This document shows positions 15,961 through 24,676 of a DNA stretch of 42,373 bases, piece by piece (within the stretch, counting starts at the first letter, position 1; every line of letters starts with the position of its first letter). The notes below the pieces were generated by a model. That model ran no database searches. It had not been told where the DNA came from and saw only the letters and a program-made list of their open reading frames with translations. This DNA is from Bacteroides acidifaciens (lineage in GTDB: Bacteria > Bacteroidota > Bacteroidia > Bacteroidales > Bacteroidaceae). The position numbers and the translations under genes were made by a program. The stretch spans positions 1 to 42,373 of the forward strand of contig NZ_JANJZR010000035.1 in assembly GCF_024623065.1 (NCBI RefSeq). Direction: 5' to 3'.

Positions 15961-17214
15961 TTATAGCGGTATATCAATGTGAAAAACTGTTTTCCCGGGG
16001 GAGCTTTCCTTGACGGTGAGATGTCCGCCGTGAAGGCGGATGATTTGTTTGCAGAGACTTAACCCGATGCCGCTGCCTTCTGATTTGGTGGTAAAAAAGG
16101 GAATGAATATCTTTTCCTGTAATTCGGGTGGAATGCCCGGGCCGTTGTCCGCAATGTCGATGGATATGCGTTCGGTTTGTAGTGCGTGGATACTGATTTT
16201 CCCTTTTTCTGTTCGTTCCAGTGCTTGTATGGAGTTTTTCAGAAGGTTGAGCAGGAGTTGGGAGAGTTGGTTTTCGTCGCCTTTCATATAAATCGTTTTG
16301 GGATGACAGGTCAGTGTAAAGGTGATATTGCTTTCTTGGAAGTCACCGGACAAGAGTTCACGGAGATTCTCCAGGGTTGCCGTAAGTGAGAAAAGTTTCT
16401 TTTCGGGTTGCGGCAGGTAGGAGAGATGGCGGAAGGATTCGGTAAATTGCAACAAACGTTCGCTTTGTGCCTGAATGATGCGAAGTCCGCGAACCGCTTT
16501 CTCGTTGATGTCCGGATAAGCGGACAGTGTTTGCGACAGGGAGATAATAGGGGCGATGGTATTCATTATCTCATGGGTGAGTACATGGCTTAATTTGTTC
16601 CACGATTCACTTTCCTTGTCGCTAAGTTCGTCACCGATATCCTTGATAGACAGAAGGGTAATTGTTTCATTTTGTAGTTTCATCCGGTTTTGCGAAAGGC
16701 TGAGATGCTCTTTTCTGCCTTTTTCTTGCAGCAGGGATTCGAGTTGTCGGTATTGGGTTAATTGCTGGCAGCCTAATAAGGAAAGGGCGGTACTGTTTGC
16801 CATAATTATCTTTCCGGTAGAATCCCATGCCAATACACCGATGGGTACTTCTTCCAAGAGTGAGTGGTAGAAATGTTCCTGTTTGGAGTATTCTGATTGG
16901 GTTTTGGCAAGCAGAAGGTTGATGCGATTGAGAGAGCGGTTCAGCTTTTCCTGTTCTTTGCTGACGTTTTGTTCAGGGAAGTAAAGCATATTGTCCTTAT
17001 CTTCTATGGCGTCGAAAAAGATACGCAGTTTTTGGTTGAATGAATTCAGTTTGTTTACCAGTCCGCTGATTTGGAGGAAGGAGCAGATAATTAATAGTGT
17101 GCCTATCACAAATCCGCGTTGGGAGATGATAAGCCAGATGCCTGTTCCCGCGTTGGCGAGAATAAGCACAACGTGTAGCAGTATAATCCAATAGAGGTGT
17201 CGGCTGAATATCAT
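15961..17214 (-). CDS. NtrB-like PAS sensor histidine kinase
   Basis: Sensor kinase of 417 residues, encoded 5 nt after the NtrC-type regulator and clearly its partner. Two adjacent N-terminal membrane segments (about 8-30 and 34-52) leave almost no periplasmic domain, so the signal is likely sensed in the membrane or cytoplasm. A coiled linker and a PAS domain (about 115-165, EEVPIGVLAWDSTGKI) follow. The H-box LTHEIMNTIAP has His214. The ATPase domain ends with DNGPGIP and GSGIGLSLCKQI. Context says it controls the neighbouring efflux operon. Confidence 0.9.
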   Translation of the reverse strand: MIFSRHLYWIILLHVVLILANAGTGIWLIISQRGFVIGTLLIICSFLQISGLVNKLNSFNQKLRIFFDAIEDKDNMLYFPEQNVSKEQEKLNRSLNRINLLLAKTQSEYSKQEHFYHSLLEEVPIGVLAWDSTGKIIMANSTALSLLGCQQLTQYRQLESLLQEKGRKEHLSLSQNRMKLQNETITLLSIKDIGDELSDKESESWNKLSHVLTHEIMNTIAPIISLSQTLSAYPDINEKAVRGLRIIQAQSERLLQFTESFRHLSYLPQPEKKLFSLTATLENLRELLSGDFQESNITFTLTCHPKTIYMKGDENQLSQLLLNLLKNSIQALERTEKGKISIHALQTERISIDIADNGPGIPPELQEKIFIPFFTTKSEGSGIGLSLCKQIIRLHGGHLTVKESSPGKTVFHIDIPL

Positions 17215-17219
17215 GCAGT

Positions 17220-18578
17220 TCAGGGTTTGAAGCGTTTTAGTTTGTTGTAGAGTGTCTGACGACTGATTCCCAGTTGTTCGGCAGTCGCAGTCAGGTTTCC
17301 GTTGTTTTGCAGGATGGCTGTTTCAATGGCTTGCCTTTCCACTTCTTCCAGATTGGGGACGGTGCTGGTGGTTTGCGGTTTCCAGGTCTGTTTTACCAGA
17401 ATGTCTTTGGGACGTATCACGTTGCCTTCACATAAGATAACGGCTTTTTCGATAGCGTGCTGCAACTCCCGGATATTGCCTGGCCAGTGGTAAGAACGTA
17501 GTTTTTCTATCGTTTGCTCATGCATCCGCATTTCCGGACGTTGGTATTTGGAAGCGAAACGGTGGAGAAAGGTTTCGATGAACAGAAGTATATCGTCTCC
17601 CCGTTCCCTCAATGGAGGGATTTCCAAGTGGATAGTGTTGATACGGTAAAATAAGTCTTCGCGGAATAATCCTTGTTTCACCATTTCAGGAATGTCTTTA
17701 TTGGTGGCGGAAATGAGTCGTATATCAACGGGGACGACTTTATTGCTTCCAATTCGGGTGATATTTCTGTTTTGTAGTACAGTCAGCAATTTGGCTTGCA
17801 GTGCAAGGGGAAGATTACCAATCTCATCCATAAAAAGAGAACTGCCGCTGGCGGCTTCGAACTTTCCCGGACGGCTTTCGTAGGCGTCCGTAAAAGCCCC
17901 GCGCTCGTGTCCGAAAAGTTCGCTCTCAAAAAGGGATTCGCTGATAGCTCCCATGTCAATACTTAGCATTGAGCGGGGATTACGTGGTGACAAGCGGTGT
18001 ATTTCCCTTGCCAGCATTTCCTTTCCGGTTCCGTTTTCTCCGGTTATCAGGATATTGGCGTCTGTCTTGGCTACTTTATTGACTACCTTTATTAATTGCA
18101 GCATGGCGGGAGAATGTCCTATCAGCATTTCCGGTTTGTTCGGATTGACGGAACCGGTGGTTTGGCTTTTTGATTTTGGGGAACTTTTCCCGTTTGATTT
18201 ATGATTGTACGCTTCCTTTATTTTTTGAACCAGTGTCCGGTTGTCCCATGGCTTGAGAAGGAAATCGGTAGCTCCGTTCTTCAAGGCTTTCACGGCCAGT
18301 TCCACATCTCCATAGGCGGTTAGCATCACCACAGGCAGCGTGGGACGGATTTCGTGAATACGTTTCAGCCAGTACAATCCTTCGTTGCCGTTATTGATGC
18401 CTGCCGAGAAATTCATGTCAAGGATTACAATATCAATGGAAGTGGTGGTGAGCAGTGTTGTTATTTGGTTAGGATTGGCGGCAGTACGGACTGTGCTGAA
18501 CTCATTTTCGAGCAAAAGTTCCAGTGAAGCCAACACACTTTTATTATCATCTACTATCAAAATAGTTCCGGTTTCCAT
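17220..18578 (-). CDS. NtrC-family sigma-54-dependent response regulator
   Basis: Transcription activator of 452 residues from the chosen start. The receiver has Asp10/Asp11, phospho-acceptor Asp54 and Lys109. The AAA+ domain has Walker A GENGTGKE (180-187) and the sigma-54 contact loop as GAFTDA (227-232) rather than GAFTGA. A Fis-type helix-turn-helix ends the protein (LTATAEQLGISRQTLYNKL). The open frame continues upstream to 18710, but I chose ATG 18578 because the receiver begins there and the extension overlaps a likely operator and promoter. It should bind the dyads at 18670, 18801 and 18829 and activate the efflux operon at 18955. Confidence 0.92.
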   Translation of the reverse strand: METGTILIVDDNKSVLASLELLLENEFSTVRTAANPNQITTLLTTTSIDIVILDMNFSAGINNGNEGLYWLKRIHEIRPTLPVVMLTAYGDVELAVKALKNGATDFLLKPWDNRTLVQKIKEAYNHKSNGKSSPKSKSQTTGSVNPNKPEMLIGHSPAMLQLIKVVNKVAKTDANILITGENGTGKEMLAREIHRLSPRNPRSMLSIDMGAISESLFESELFGHERGAFTDAYESRPGKFEAASGSSLFMDEIGNLPLALQAKLLTVLQNRNITRIGSNKVVPVDIRLISATNKDIPEMVKQGLFREDLFYRINTIHLEIPPLRERGDDILLFIETFLHRFASKYQRPEMRMHEQTIEKLRSYHWPGNIRELQHAIEKAVILCEGNVIRPKDILVKQTWKPQTTSTVPNLEEVERQAIETAILQNNGNLTATAEQLGISRQTLYNKLKRFKP

Positions 18579-18658
18579 ATATGTAAGATTGGGGGTATCT
18601 GTCTGGGGTGAATGATTCTTTAAGTTTTCGGGTAAAGATATTCGTTTTTGCTTTTTCC

Positions 18659-18674
18659 TGCAAGGGAGTGTCCA
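18659..18674 (-). promoter_or_regulatory. Possible sigma-54 promoter for the regulator gene
   Basis: On the minus strand TGGACACTCCCTTGCA keeps the invariant GG-N10-GC spacing and the full TTGCA, but has TGGACA in place of TGGCAC. It would start transcription about 70 nt before ATG 18578. Dyad site 1 overlaps its -24 element, which suggests negative autoregulation. Confidence 0.45.
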
Positions 18675-18684
18675 ATAATTAGAC
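18670..18684. promoter_or_regulatory. Regulator dyad site 1
   Basis: GTCCAATAATTAGAC, a 15-nt dyad nearly identical to site 2. It is centred about 249 nt upstream of the predicted efflux start and overlaps the minus-strand -24 element. Confidence 0.65.
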
Positions 18685-18800
18685 GTTTTATGATAGATTT
18701 CCTGAAACATGGCTTTATTCTATGTTTTTCGTAAGGAATGATAGGAGTTTGAATGTTGAATAATTGTTGTTTGTATGCAATTTATGCTGGCTCTTTTTTG

Positions 18801-18825
18801 ATAACGTCCAATTTTTAGACGTTAT
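18801..18825. promoter_or_regulatory. Regulator dyad site 2 (strongest)
   Basis: Perfect 8-nt arms ATAACGTC and GACGTTAT flank a 9-nt centre. The inner 15 nt, GTCCAATTTTTAGAC, matches site 1. It is centred about 113 nt upstream of the predicted sigma-54 start, a usual enhancer distance. Confidence 0.75.
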
Positions 18826-18828
18826 GGT

Positions 18829-18843
18829 GTTTAAAAATTGGAC
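18829..18843. promoter_or_regulatory. Regulator dyad site 3 (degenerate)
   Basis: GTTTAAAAATTGGAC is the reverse complement of site 2's 15-mer with one mismatch. It lies one to two helical turns from site 2, as expected for cooperative binding by an NtrC-type protein. Confidence 0.65.
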
Positions 18844-18898
18844 GGAAACGGTAAGGTGTTTCTTGTTATCTATCTTGTAATCAGTGAATTATATATTG

Positions 18899-18914
18899 TG
18901 GCATTATGTTTGCT
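18899..18914 (+). promoter_or_regulatory. Sigma-54 promoter of the efflux operon
   Basis: TGGCATTATGTTTGCT matches TGGCAC-N5-TTGCW in all but one position and has the exact GG-N10-GC spacing (18900-18901, 18912-18913). Transcription would start near 18926, about 30 nt before the first gene. Confidence 0.85.
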
Positions 18915-18954
18915 TTATTATTCGTATAGAACACAACCGCATATATACTGAAGA

Positions 18955-20256
18955 ATGAGGAATATATTCTTTTTATTGTTTTTATTACCCGCCATTGCAT
19001 ATGCTCAACCGGCAATGAGTCTGGACGAATGTATCCGCCTGGCATGGAAGCAGAACCCTTCTATACGGAACAGTGCTATCGGCATAAAGGAAGCACGGGC
19101 GGATTATGCTGCTGCTATCGGTACATTTCTTCCCCGCATAGTAGCCGACGCAGAAACAGGAAAGCGTTTCGGGCGTTCGATAGACCCGGATACCAATGGA
19201 TATACGGAAAAGACTTTTGAAGAAGGAACAGTAGGTCTTGATATGACTTTGTCTTTGTTTGAAGGATTCTCACGTATCAATCAGGTTCGTTTTCGGAAAA
19301 TAAACTGGGAACGTAGTGAGTGGGAACTGAAAGACAGGCAGAATGAACTGGCTTATCAAGTGACGGATGCTTACTACAAACTGGTTTTGGAAAGAAAACT
19401 CTTGAATCTAGCTTTGGAACAAAGAAGGTTGAGCGAACGATACTTGAAACAAACCGAGACATTTGTGGAACTGGGCTTGAAATCCGTTTCCGACTTGCAA
19501 GAGGTGAAAGCCCGCAGGGAAGGGGATATATATCGTTATCAGTCCCGTGTCAATAGTTGTCGGTTGGCATTGCTACATTTGGAACAGTTGATGAACTTTC
19601 AGCAGGGCGACACACTTGTCGTTCAGGATACGATTGTCGAATTGAGTAAACTCCCGCTGCTTTCACTCCCCTCTACGGAAACATTGTATGGGCAATCCTT
19701 GGAAACACTTCCTGCCCTGCGTATGATTAGCTTGAAGCAGAAAGCCGCGCGCAAGGAATATGCGATGGCAGGCGGAGCTTTTTCTCCTTCTGTGTATGCC
19801 CGCTTTACGATAGGTTCCAATTTCTACAATACTGCATTTTCCGCCAGACAATTACGGGATAATATAGGAAAGTATATCGGCATTGGTATCTCTTTTCCTT
19901 TGTTGAGTGGTTTTGAACGTCTGACGAATCAGAGGAAGCTGAAACTGAACCTGTATCGCCTGAAGAATGAGGAAGAACTGGAGAAGCAACAGTTATATAC
20001 CGACATTGAACAAACCCTTCTTTCTCTTCATGCCGGATATATGGAACATCAACAGGTATTGCAGCAATTGAGTGCGGAGAGTCAGGTTTTGAAAGAGTCC
20101 GAACGGAAATGGGAAGAAGGGCTTATTTCTGTCTTTCAGTTAATGGAAGTCCGCAATCGTTTTATCTCCGCCAAAGCAGAACTGGTCCGTGTGCGCTTGC
20201 AGGTAGAGATGATGCTGAAACTGGAGAAATATTATCGGGAAGGAACTTTTTTATAA
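18955..20256 (+). CDS. TolC-family outer-membrane efflux protein
   Basis: Outer-membrane channel subunit of 433 residues. A signal peptide (about residues 1-17, ending AYAQ) leads into two repeated long-helix domains typical of the OEP family, beginning MSLDECIRLAWKQNPSI and ending in a coiled-coil rich in Glu and Arg. Its length fits TolC-like proteins. It is the first gene of the sigma-54 operon, and the adaptor gene follows after 16 nt. Together they would form an envelope-spanning export path for an unknown substrate. Confidence 0.9.
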   Translation: MRNIFFLLFLLPAIAYAQPAMSLDECIRLAWKQNPSIRNSAIGIKEARADYAAAIGTFLPRIVADAETGKRFGRSIDPDTNGYTEKTFEEGTVGLDMTLSLFEGFSRINQVRFRKINWERSEWELKDRQNELAYQVTDAYYKLVLERKLLNLALEQRRLSERYLKQTETFVELGLKSVSDLQEVKARREGDIYRYQSRVNSCRLALLHLEQLMNFQQGDTLVVQDTIVELSKLPLLSLPSTETLYGQSLETLPALRMISLKQKAARKEYAMAGGAFSPSVYARFTIGSNFYNTAFSARQLRDNIGKYIGIGISFPLLSGFERLTNQRKLKLNLYRLKNEEELEKQQLYTDIEQTLLSLHAGYMEHQQVLQQLSAESQVLKESERKWEEGLISVFQLMEVRNRFISAKAELVRVRLQVEMMLKLEKYYREGTFL

Positions 20257-20272
20257 AAACAGAATTAATCTT

Positions 20273-21520
20273 ATGGATACACCTATTGAACGCAAGTCCG
20301 GCATTACCCGCAAACACCTATATATAATAGGTGGCATAACCTTTGCCATTGCCGTTATTTTATATTTCATGTTCAGAGATACTGCCTCTACCATGACTGT
20401 GGAGAAAGAACGTCTGACGATTGCCACCGTTGAGCGTGGTGAATTTAACGATTATATCCGTGTCATCGGTCAGGTAATGCCCAACCGTATTATTTATATG
20501 GATGCCGTGGAAGGCGGACGCGTGGAAGAACGTCTGAAAGAAGAAGGTGCCATGGTGAAGGCAGGCGACGTGATTCTGCGTCTCAGCAATCCGCTGCTGA
20601 ACATTGGCATTATGCAGAGTGAAGCGGATTTGGCTTATCAGGAAAACGAACTCCGTAATACCCGTATCAGCATGGAGCAGGAACGCCTGCGTTTGAAACA
20701 AGAGCGTATCGGTCTGTATAAAGACAGGATGATGAAACAGCGCCGTTACGAACAATACAGTCGTCTGATAAAGGAGCAACTTATTGCACAAGAAGATTAT
20801 CGTCTTGCCAAGGAAGAGTATGATGCGGCCAAGGAACAGTTGGAGGTCATTGACGAACGCATTCGGCAGGATAACATTTTCCGTGAAAGTCAGGTAAACA
20901 GCTTGGATGAGAACATACGTAATATGAAGCGGAGCCTCGCCCTGGTGCGCGAACGAATTGAGAACCTGAAAGTGAGAGCTCCTATTGACGGACAGGTAGG
21001 TAATCTGGATGCACAAATAGGGCAATCAATAGCGGCAGGTGAGCATATCGGGCAGATTATAACTTCTGATTTGAAGGTGCAGGCACAGATTGACGAACAT
21101 TACGTGGAGCGTGTTGTACCCGGACTGCCGGCCGACTTTACACGTGACGGTGCCAGCTATAAACTGGAGGTGATAAAACCCTATCCGGAAGTAAAAGAAG
21201 GACAGTTCCGCACCGATTTGCAGTTCACTGCCGGACGACCGGAGAATATACGTGCAGGGCAAACTTATCATATTAATCTACAGTTAGGCGACCCCGCACA
21301 GGCTATTCTGGTGCCGCGTGGCGGATTTTTCCAAATAAGCGGTGGGCGATGGATGTATGTTGTGGATGAAAGTGGTAAATTTGCTGTTCGTCAGCCCATC
21401 CGTATCGGACGACAAAACCCACAGTATTATGAGGTTACTGAAGGATTGAAGCCTGGTGACCAGGTGATTGTTTCCGGATATGAACTGTTTGGCGATAACG
21501 AGAAACTGATACTGAAATAA
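20273..21520 (+). CDS. HlyD/MacA-type periplasmic adaptor protein
   Basis: Membrane-fusion protein of 415 residues. One N-terminal membrane segment (about 20-37) anchors it. A split lipoyl/barrel-sandwich domain has halves near residues 60-110 and 235-265 (KVRAPIDGQVGNLDAQIGQS). A long Glu/Arg-rich coiled-coil hairpin (about 120-230) should reach the TolC-like channel. A C-terminal beta-barrel domain follows. It connects the permeases encoded downstream with the outer-membrane channel. The spacing to the next gene is 9 nt. Confidence 0.9.
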   Translation: MDTPIERKSGITRKHLYIIGGITFAIAVILYFMFRDTASTMTVEKERLTIATVERGEFNDYIRVIGQVMPNRIIYMDAVEGGRVEERLKEEGAMVKAGDVILRLSNPLLNIGIMQSEADLAYQENELRNTRISMEQERLRLKQERIGLYKDRMMKQRRYEQYSRLIKEQLIAQEDYRLAKEEYDAAKEQLEVIDERIRQDNIFRESQVNSLDENIRNMKRSLALVRERIENLKVRAPIDGQVGNLDAQIGQSIAAGEHIGQIITSDLKVQAQIDEHYVERVVPGLPADFTRDGASYKLEVIKPYPEVKEGQFRTDLQFTAGRPENIRAGQTYHINLQLGDPAQAILVPRGGFFQISGGRWMYVVDESGKFAVRQPIRIGRQNPQYYEVTEGLKPGDQVIVSGYELFGDNEKLILK

Positions 21521-21529
21521 CTCCATGAT

Positions 21530-23938
21530 ATGATAAATTATCTCTCACAAGTAATACGTAGTCAGCGGGTTAAGAAATCTCTGACACTGATAAATATAAC
21601 AGGATTGTCTGTCTGTATTGCAACAGCACTGCTCATCATACTTTATGTATGGACGGAGTTGAGCTACGATTCATTCCATGATTCCGAGCGTGTATATCGT
21701 GTCGAAAGTCGGTTGTATGAAGGTGAGACGCTGACAGACAACTGGGCGACTACGGCTTACGGTCATGCACCTGCAATGGCTCGTGAAATTGCCGGCATTG
21801 AGAAGTATGTCCGTGTGACGGCGCAAGACCGCGAACAAGTGGTGAATTATTTTGAAAGGAGGTTTGCCGAAGAGCATTATTGCTACACCGAACCTGCTTT
21901 TTTTGAGATATTCAATTTCCCGGTAATTAAAGGGGATAAGGTCGGGCAACTGGTGCGTCCTAATACGGTGGTGCTGACCGAGAGTGCGGCAAACCGTTAT
22001 TTTGATGAAGAAGACCCAATAGGCAAGGTGTTGACTTTCAGTACGTCTTCATCGCAGCAGAACTTTGAAGTAACTGGTGTGATAGCAGATATGCCCGTCC
22101 GTTCCCATCTGCAATATGATTTTTTACTTTCATATAGTACGATTCCCAAAGAACGGCAGGATATTTGGTACATTCATGGAGTTTACACCTATGTCCGTCT
22201 GATGTCCGGAAAGTATCCGGCGGAGATTGAAGAGGCTTTTCTCAATATATCTGATAAGTATAAGACCGATGCACTGAAACATAAGACTTGGGCGGTGGAG
22301 CTGATACCGCTGAAAGACATTCACCTCACTCCACAGAAAGCCTACGAGAAAGAAGTAAAAGGGAGCCGGACTGCGGTTCTTATACTATTGGTGATGTCCG
22401 TTGCCCTGCTACTGATAGGTTGGGCAAATGCCTTGAATCTGACTGTGGCGCGTTTCTTGGAACGCGGGCGTGAGTTCGGGTTGCGTAAAGTTTTTGGTGC
22501 TTCGCGCCGTCAGATTATAATTCAGGGACTTCTAGAATCCGGTTTTATGAATCTGTTGGCTGTGTTGATAGCCCTTGGCTGGCTGGAACTCCTTTTACCT
22601 CTTGTATATCGTTGGGCAGGGCAGAACTTCGGGGCGGATATACTGATTTCATCAGCTTTTTGGGGAATTGTAGCCGGAGTGGTTGTTGTCGGCACATTTG
22701 TCGTGGGGCTTTATCCTTCTTGGCTGATGGTTACTATACGTCCGTCGGAGATTATGAGGGGAAAACTGTTACACGGCAAACGTGGCAACCGTATAAGGAA
22801 AGTGCTGATTGTGGTTCAGTTTATGGCTTCTTTTGTCCTAATTACCGGCACGTTCACAGTGGTTAGGCAGGTGTGCTATATGCAGAGTGAAGATTCCGCC
22901 GATTCTCATTCACATATGTTGGTCATTAAGTACCCTTCATTTACCGAGGGGCTGGCGTTGCGTCTGGAAAGTTTCACCAAGCGTCTGAAACAGCGGGCAG
23001 ACGTAAGCTACGTAGCCGTTTCGGGAGCGGTTCCCGGGGTGGAGGTAGCCAATTATTTCACCAATCGTCCTTACGGAAGCGACCCTTCACAAGTGAAACT
23101 GATACAGATGTTTGCCGTAGATTATGATTATCTATCTGCCTACATGCCCGCCATGATTTGCGGGCGGTGTTTCTCTGAGGACTTCGGCGGCGATCTCAAC
23201 CGGATAGTACTTAACGAGGAAGCGGTCAGGTTGTTAGGTTACGAGTCGCCCGAAGCTGCATTGGGACAGCAGGTTAAAATGGAGGTGGTGGGCGACCCGC
23301 TCGAAATAATCGGGGTGGTGAGAAACTATCACCAACAGTCGCTTTCTGTAGCTTACAAACCTATTATATTCTTTTTGAAAGAGCGGGTACCGTTTATTGC
23401 GACACCTTATATTTCAATCCGCCTGACAGGTGACGGAGGAGATGGTACTTTGGCGGAAATCGAGCAAATGTATCGTGAATACTTTCCGACTTCTTTGTTC
23501 TCTTATTTCTTTTTGAGTGACTTGAATACTTTCTTATATAAATCAGACCGTAATTTTGGTTGGATATTTGCCAGTGCTTCTTTACTTGCGGTGTTTGTGG
23601 CATGTCTCGGATTATGGATTGTGACACTGTTTTCAACCTTATCGCGCTTGAAAGAAGTAGGTATCCGCAAAGTGCTTGGTGCAAATAAAACCTGTCTGTT
23701 CTTTATCTTGACTAAAGAATTGATGTTGCTTACGGTGTTGGCATCTGCCATCGGCATACCCGTGTCGGCTGTGTTGATGAACGGATGGTTGGAAACGTAT
23801 GCTTTCCACATTTCGTTGCCTTGGTGGATATATCCGGCTGCTTTCGTGCTGCTGTTGCTGATTGCGTTCCTTACCGTTTTTCAACAAGTATGGCGCATTA
23901 TCTGTCTGAAGCCGATGCGTATTTTAAAATATGAATAA
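21530..23938 (+). CDS. MacB/FtsX-type ABC transporter permease (first copy)
   Basis: Inner-membrane protein of 802 residues with two consecutive MacB-PCD plus FtsX units. Membrane segments lie at about residues 18-40, 283-303, 335-360, 375-400, 425-447, 680-703, 730-752 and 765-790, with two large periplasmic domains between. This eight-segment form is common in Bacteroidetes. It is clearly homologous to the permease at 24673 (shared YHQQ, VLGA and SLPLG-like segments), so the pair arose by duplication and may form a heterodimer. It ends LKPMRILKYE, a typical FtsX-family C-terminus. Confidence 0.88.
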   Translation: MINYLSQVIRSQRVKKSLTLINITGLSVCIATALLIILYVWTELSYDSFHDSERVYRVESRLYEGETLTDNWATTAYGHAPAMAREIAGIEKYVRVTAQDREQVVNYFERRFAEEHYCYTEPAFFEIFNFPVIKGDKVGQLVRPNTVVLTESAANRYFDEEDPIGKVLTFSTSSSQQNFEVTGVIADMPVRSHLQYDFLLSYSTIPKERQDIWYIHGVYTYVRLMSGKYPAEIEEAFLNISDKYKTDALKHKTWAVELIPLKDIHLTPQKAYEKEVKGSRTAVLILLVMSVALLLIGWANALNLTVARFLERGREFGLRKVFGASRRQIIIQGLLESGFMNLLAVLIALGWLELLLPLVYRWAGQNFGADILISSAFWGIVAGVVVVGTFVVGLYPSWLMVTIRPSEIMRGKLLHGKRGNRIRKVLIVVQFMASFVLITGTFTVVRQVCYMQSEDSADSHSHMLVIKYPSFTEGLALRLESFTKRLKQRADVSYVAVSGAVPGVEVANYFTNRPYGSDPSQVKLIQMFAVDYDYLSAYMPAMICGRCFSEDFGGDLNRIVLNEEAVRLLGYESPEAALGQQVKMEVVGDPLEIIGVVRNYHQQSLSVAYKPIIFFLKERVPFIATPYISIRLTGDGGDGTLAEIEQMYREYFPTSLFSYFFLSDLNTFLYKSDRNFGWIFASASLLAVFVACLGLWIVTLFSTLSRLKEVGIRKVLGANKTCLFFILTKELMLLTVLASAIGIPVSAVLMNGWLETYAFHISLPWWIYPAAFVLLLLIAFLTVFQQVWRIICLKPMRILKYE

Positions 23939-23959
23939 TTAATAAATATTGAACTGATT

Positions 23960-24676
23960 ATGATTAAGACTGAAAAACTGACAAAACTCTTCGCAACCGA
24001 AGAGGTGCAGACTAAAGCATTGAACGAAGTCACCTTGCAAGTGGAACAAGGGGAATTTGTTGCTATAATGGGTCCTTCGGGATGTGGCAAGTCAACACTG
24101 CTGAATATATTGGGTACGCTCGATTCTCCCACTTCCGGCTCTTATTTATTTGAAGGGAAACAGGTGGATAAAATGAACGAAAATCAACTGACTGCTCTTA
24201 GAAAAGGTAATCTCGGCTTTATTTTCCAGAGTTTCAACCTGATTGATGAACTGACCGTATATGAGAATGTGGAATTGCCCCTTGTCTATATAGGTGTCAA
24301 AGCCGACAAGCGCAAAGAAAAAGTAAATAAAGTACTCGAAAAAGTGAATCTGTTGCATCGTGCCAACCATTATCCCCAGCAACTGTCCGGCGGACAGCAA
24401 CAGCGTGTAGCGATTGCCCGTGCTGTAGTGACGGATTGCAAATTGCTTCTTGCCGATGAACCTACGGGAAATCTGGACTCGGTGAACGGTGTGGAAGTGA
24501 TGGAACTGCTGAGCGAACTGAACGGCCAGGGAACTACTGTTATCATCGTTACCCACTCCCAACGGGATGCTATGTACGCACATCGTGTCATTCAATTGCT
24601 GGACGGACAGATTGTAGCCGAAAACATCAACCGCCCGCTGGAAAAGAATATGTCATCTAAAAAAGAAACTGTATGA
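23960..24676 (+). CDS. MacB/LolD-type ABC transporter ATPase
   Basis: ATP-binding protein of 238 residues that energises the two flanking permeases. It has Walker A GPSGCGKST (about residue 37), Q-loop FIFQSFNL, signature LSGGQQQR, Walker B LLLADEPTGNLD and switch histidine VTHS. The length fits LolD/MacB-like stand-alone ATPases. Its last codons overlap the next permease start by 4 nt (ATGA), so translation is coupled. Confidence 0.93.
   Translation: MIKTEKLTKLFATEEVQTKALNEVTLQVEQGEFVAIMGPSGCGKSTLLNILGTLDSPTSGSYLFEGKQVDKMNENQLTALRKGNLGFIFQSFNLIDELTVYENVELPLVYIGVKADKRKEKVNKVLEKVNLLHRANHYPQQLSGGQQQRVAIARAVVTDCKLLLADEPTGNLDSVNGVEVMELLSELNGQGTTVIIVTHSQRDAMYAHRVIQLLDGQIVAENINRPLEKNMSSKKETV

Larger units (their letters stand above)
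18579..18954. promoter_or_regulatory. Divergent regulatory region between the NtrC-type regulator and the efflux operon
   Basis: This 376-nt gap carries no gene. It contains three copies of the dyad GTCYAA-N3-TTRGAC (one degenerate), a strong plus-strand sigma-54 promoter, and a weaker minus-strand sigma-54-like element. The parts are listed separately. Confidence 0.75.

Noticed and set aside
18579..18710. N-terminal extension of the NtrC-type regulator in the same open frame
   Set aside because: It has no receiver-domain similarity, overlaps dyad site 1 and a promoter-like element, and ATG 18578 fits the receiver start exactly.
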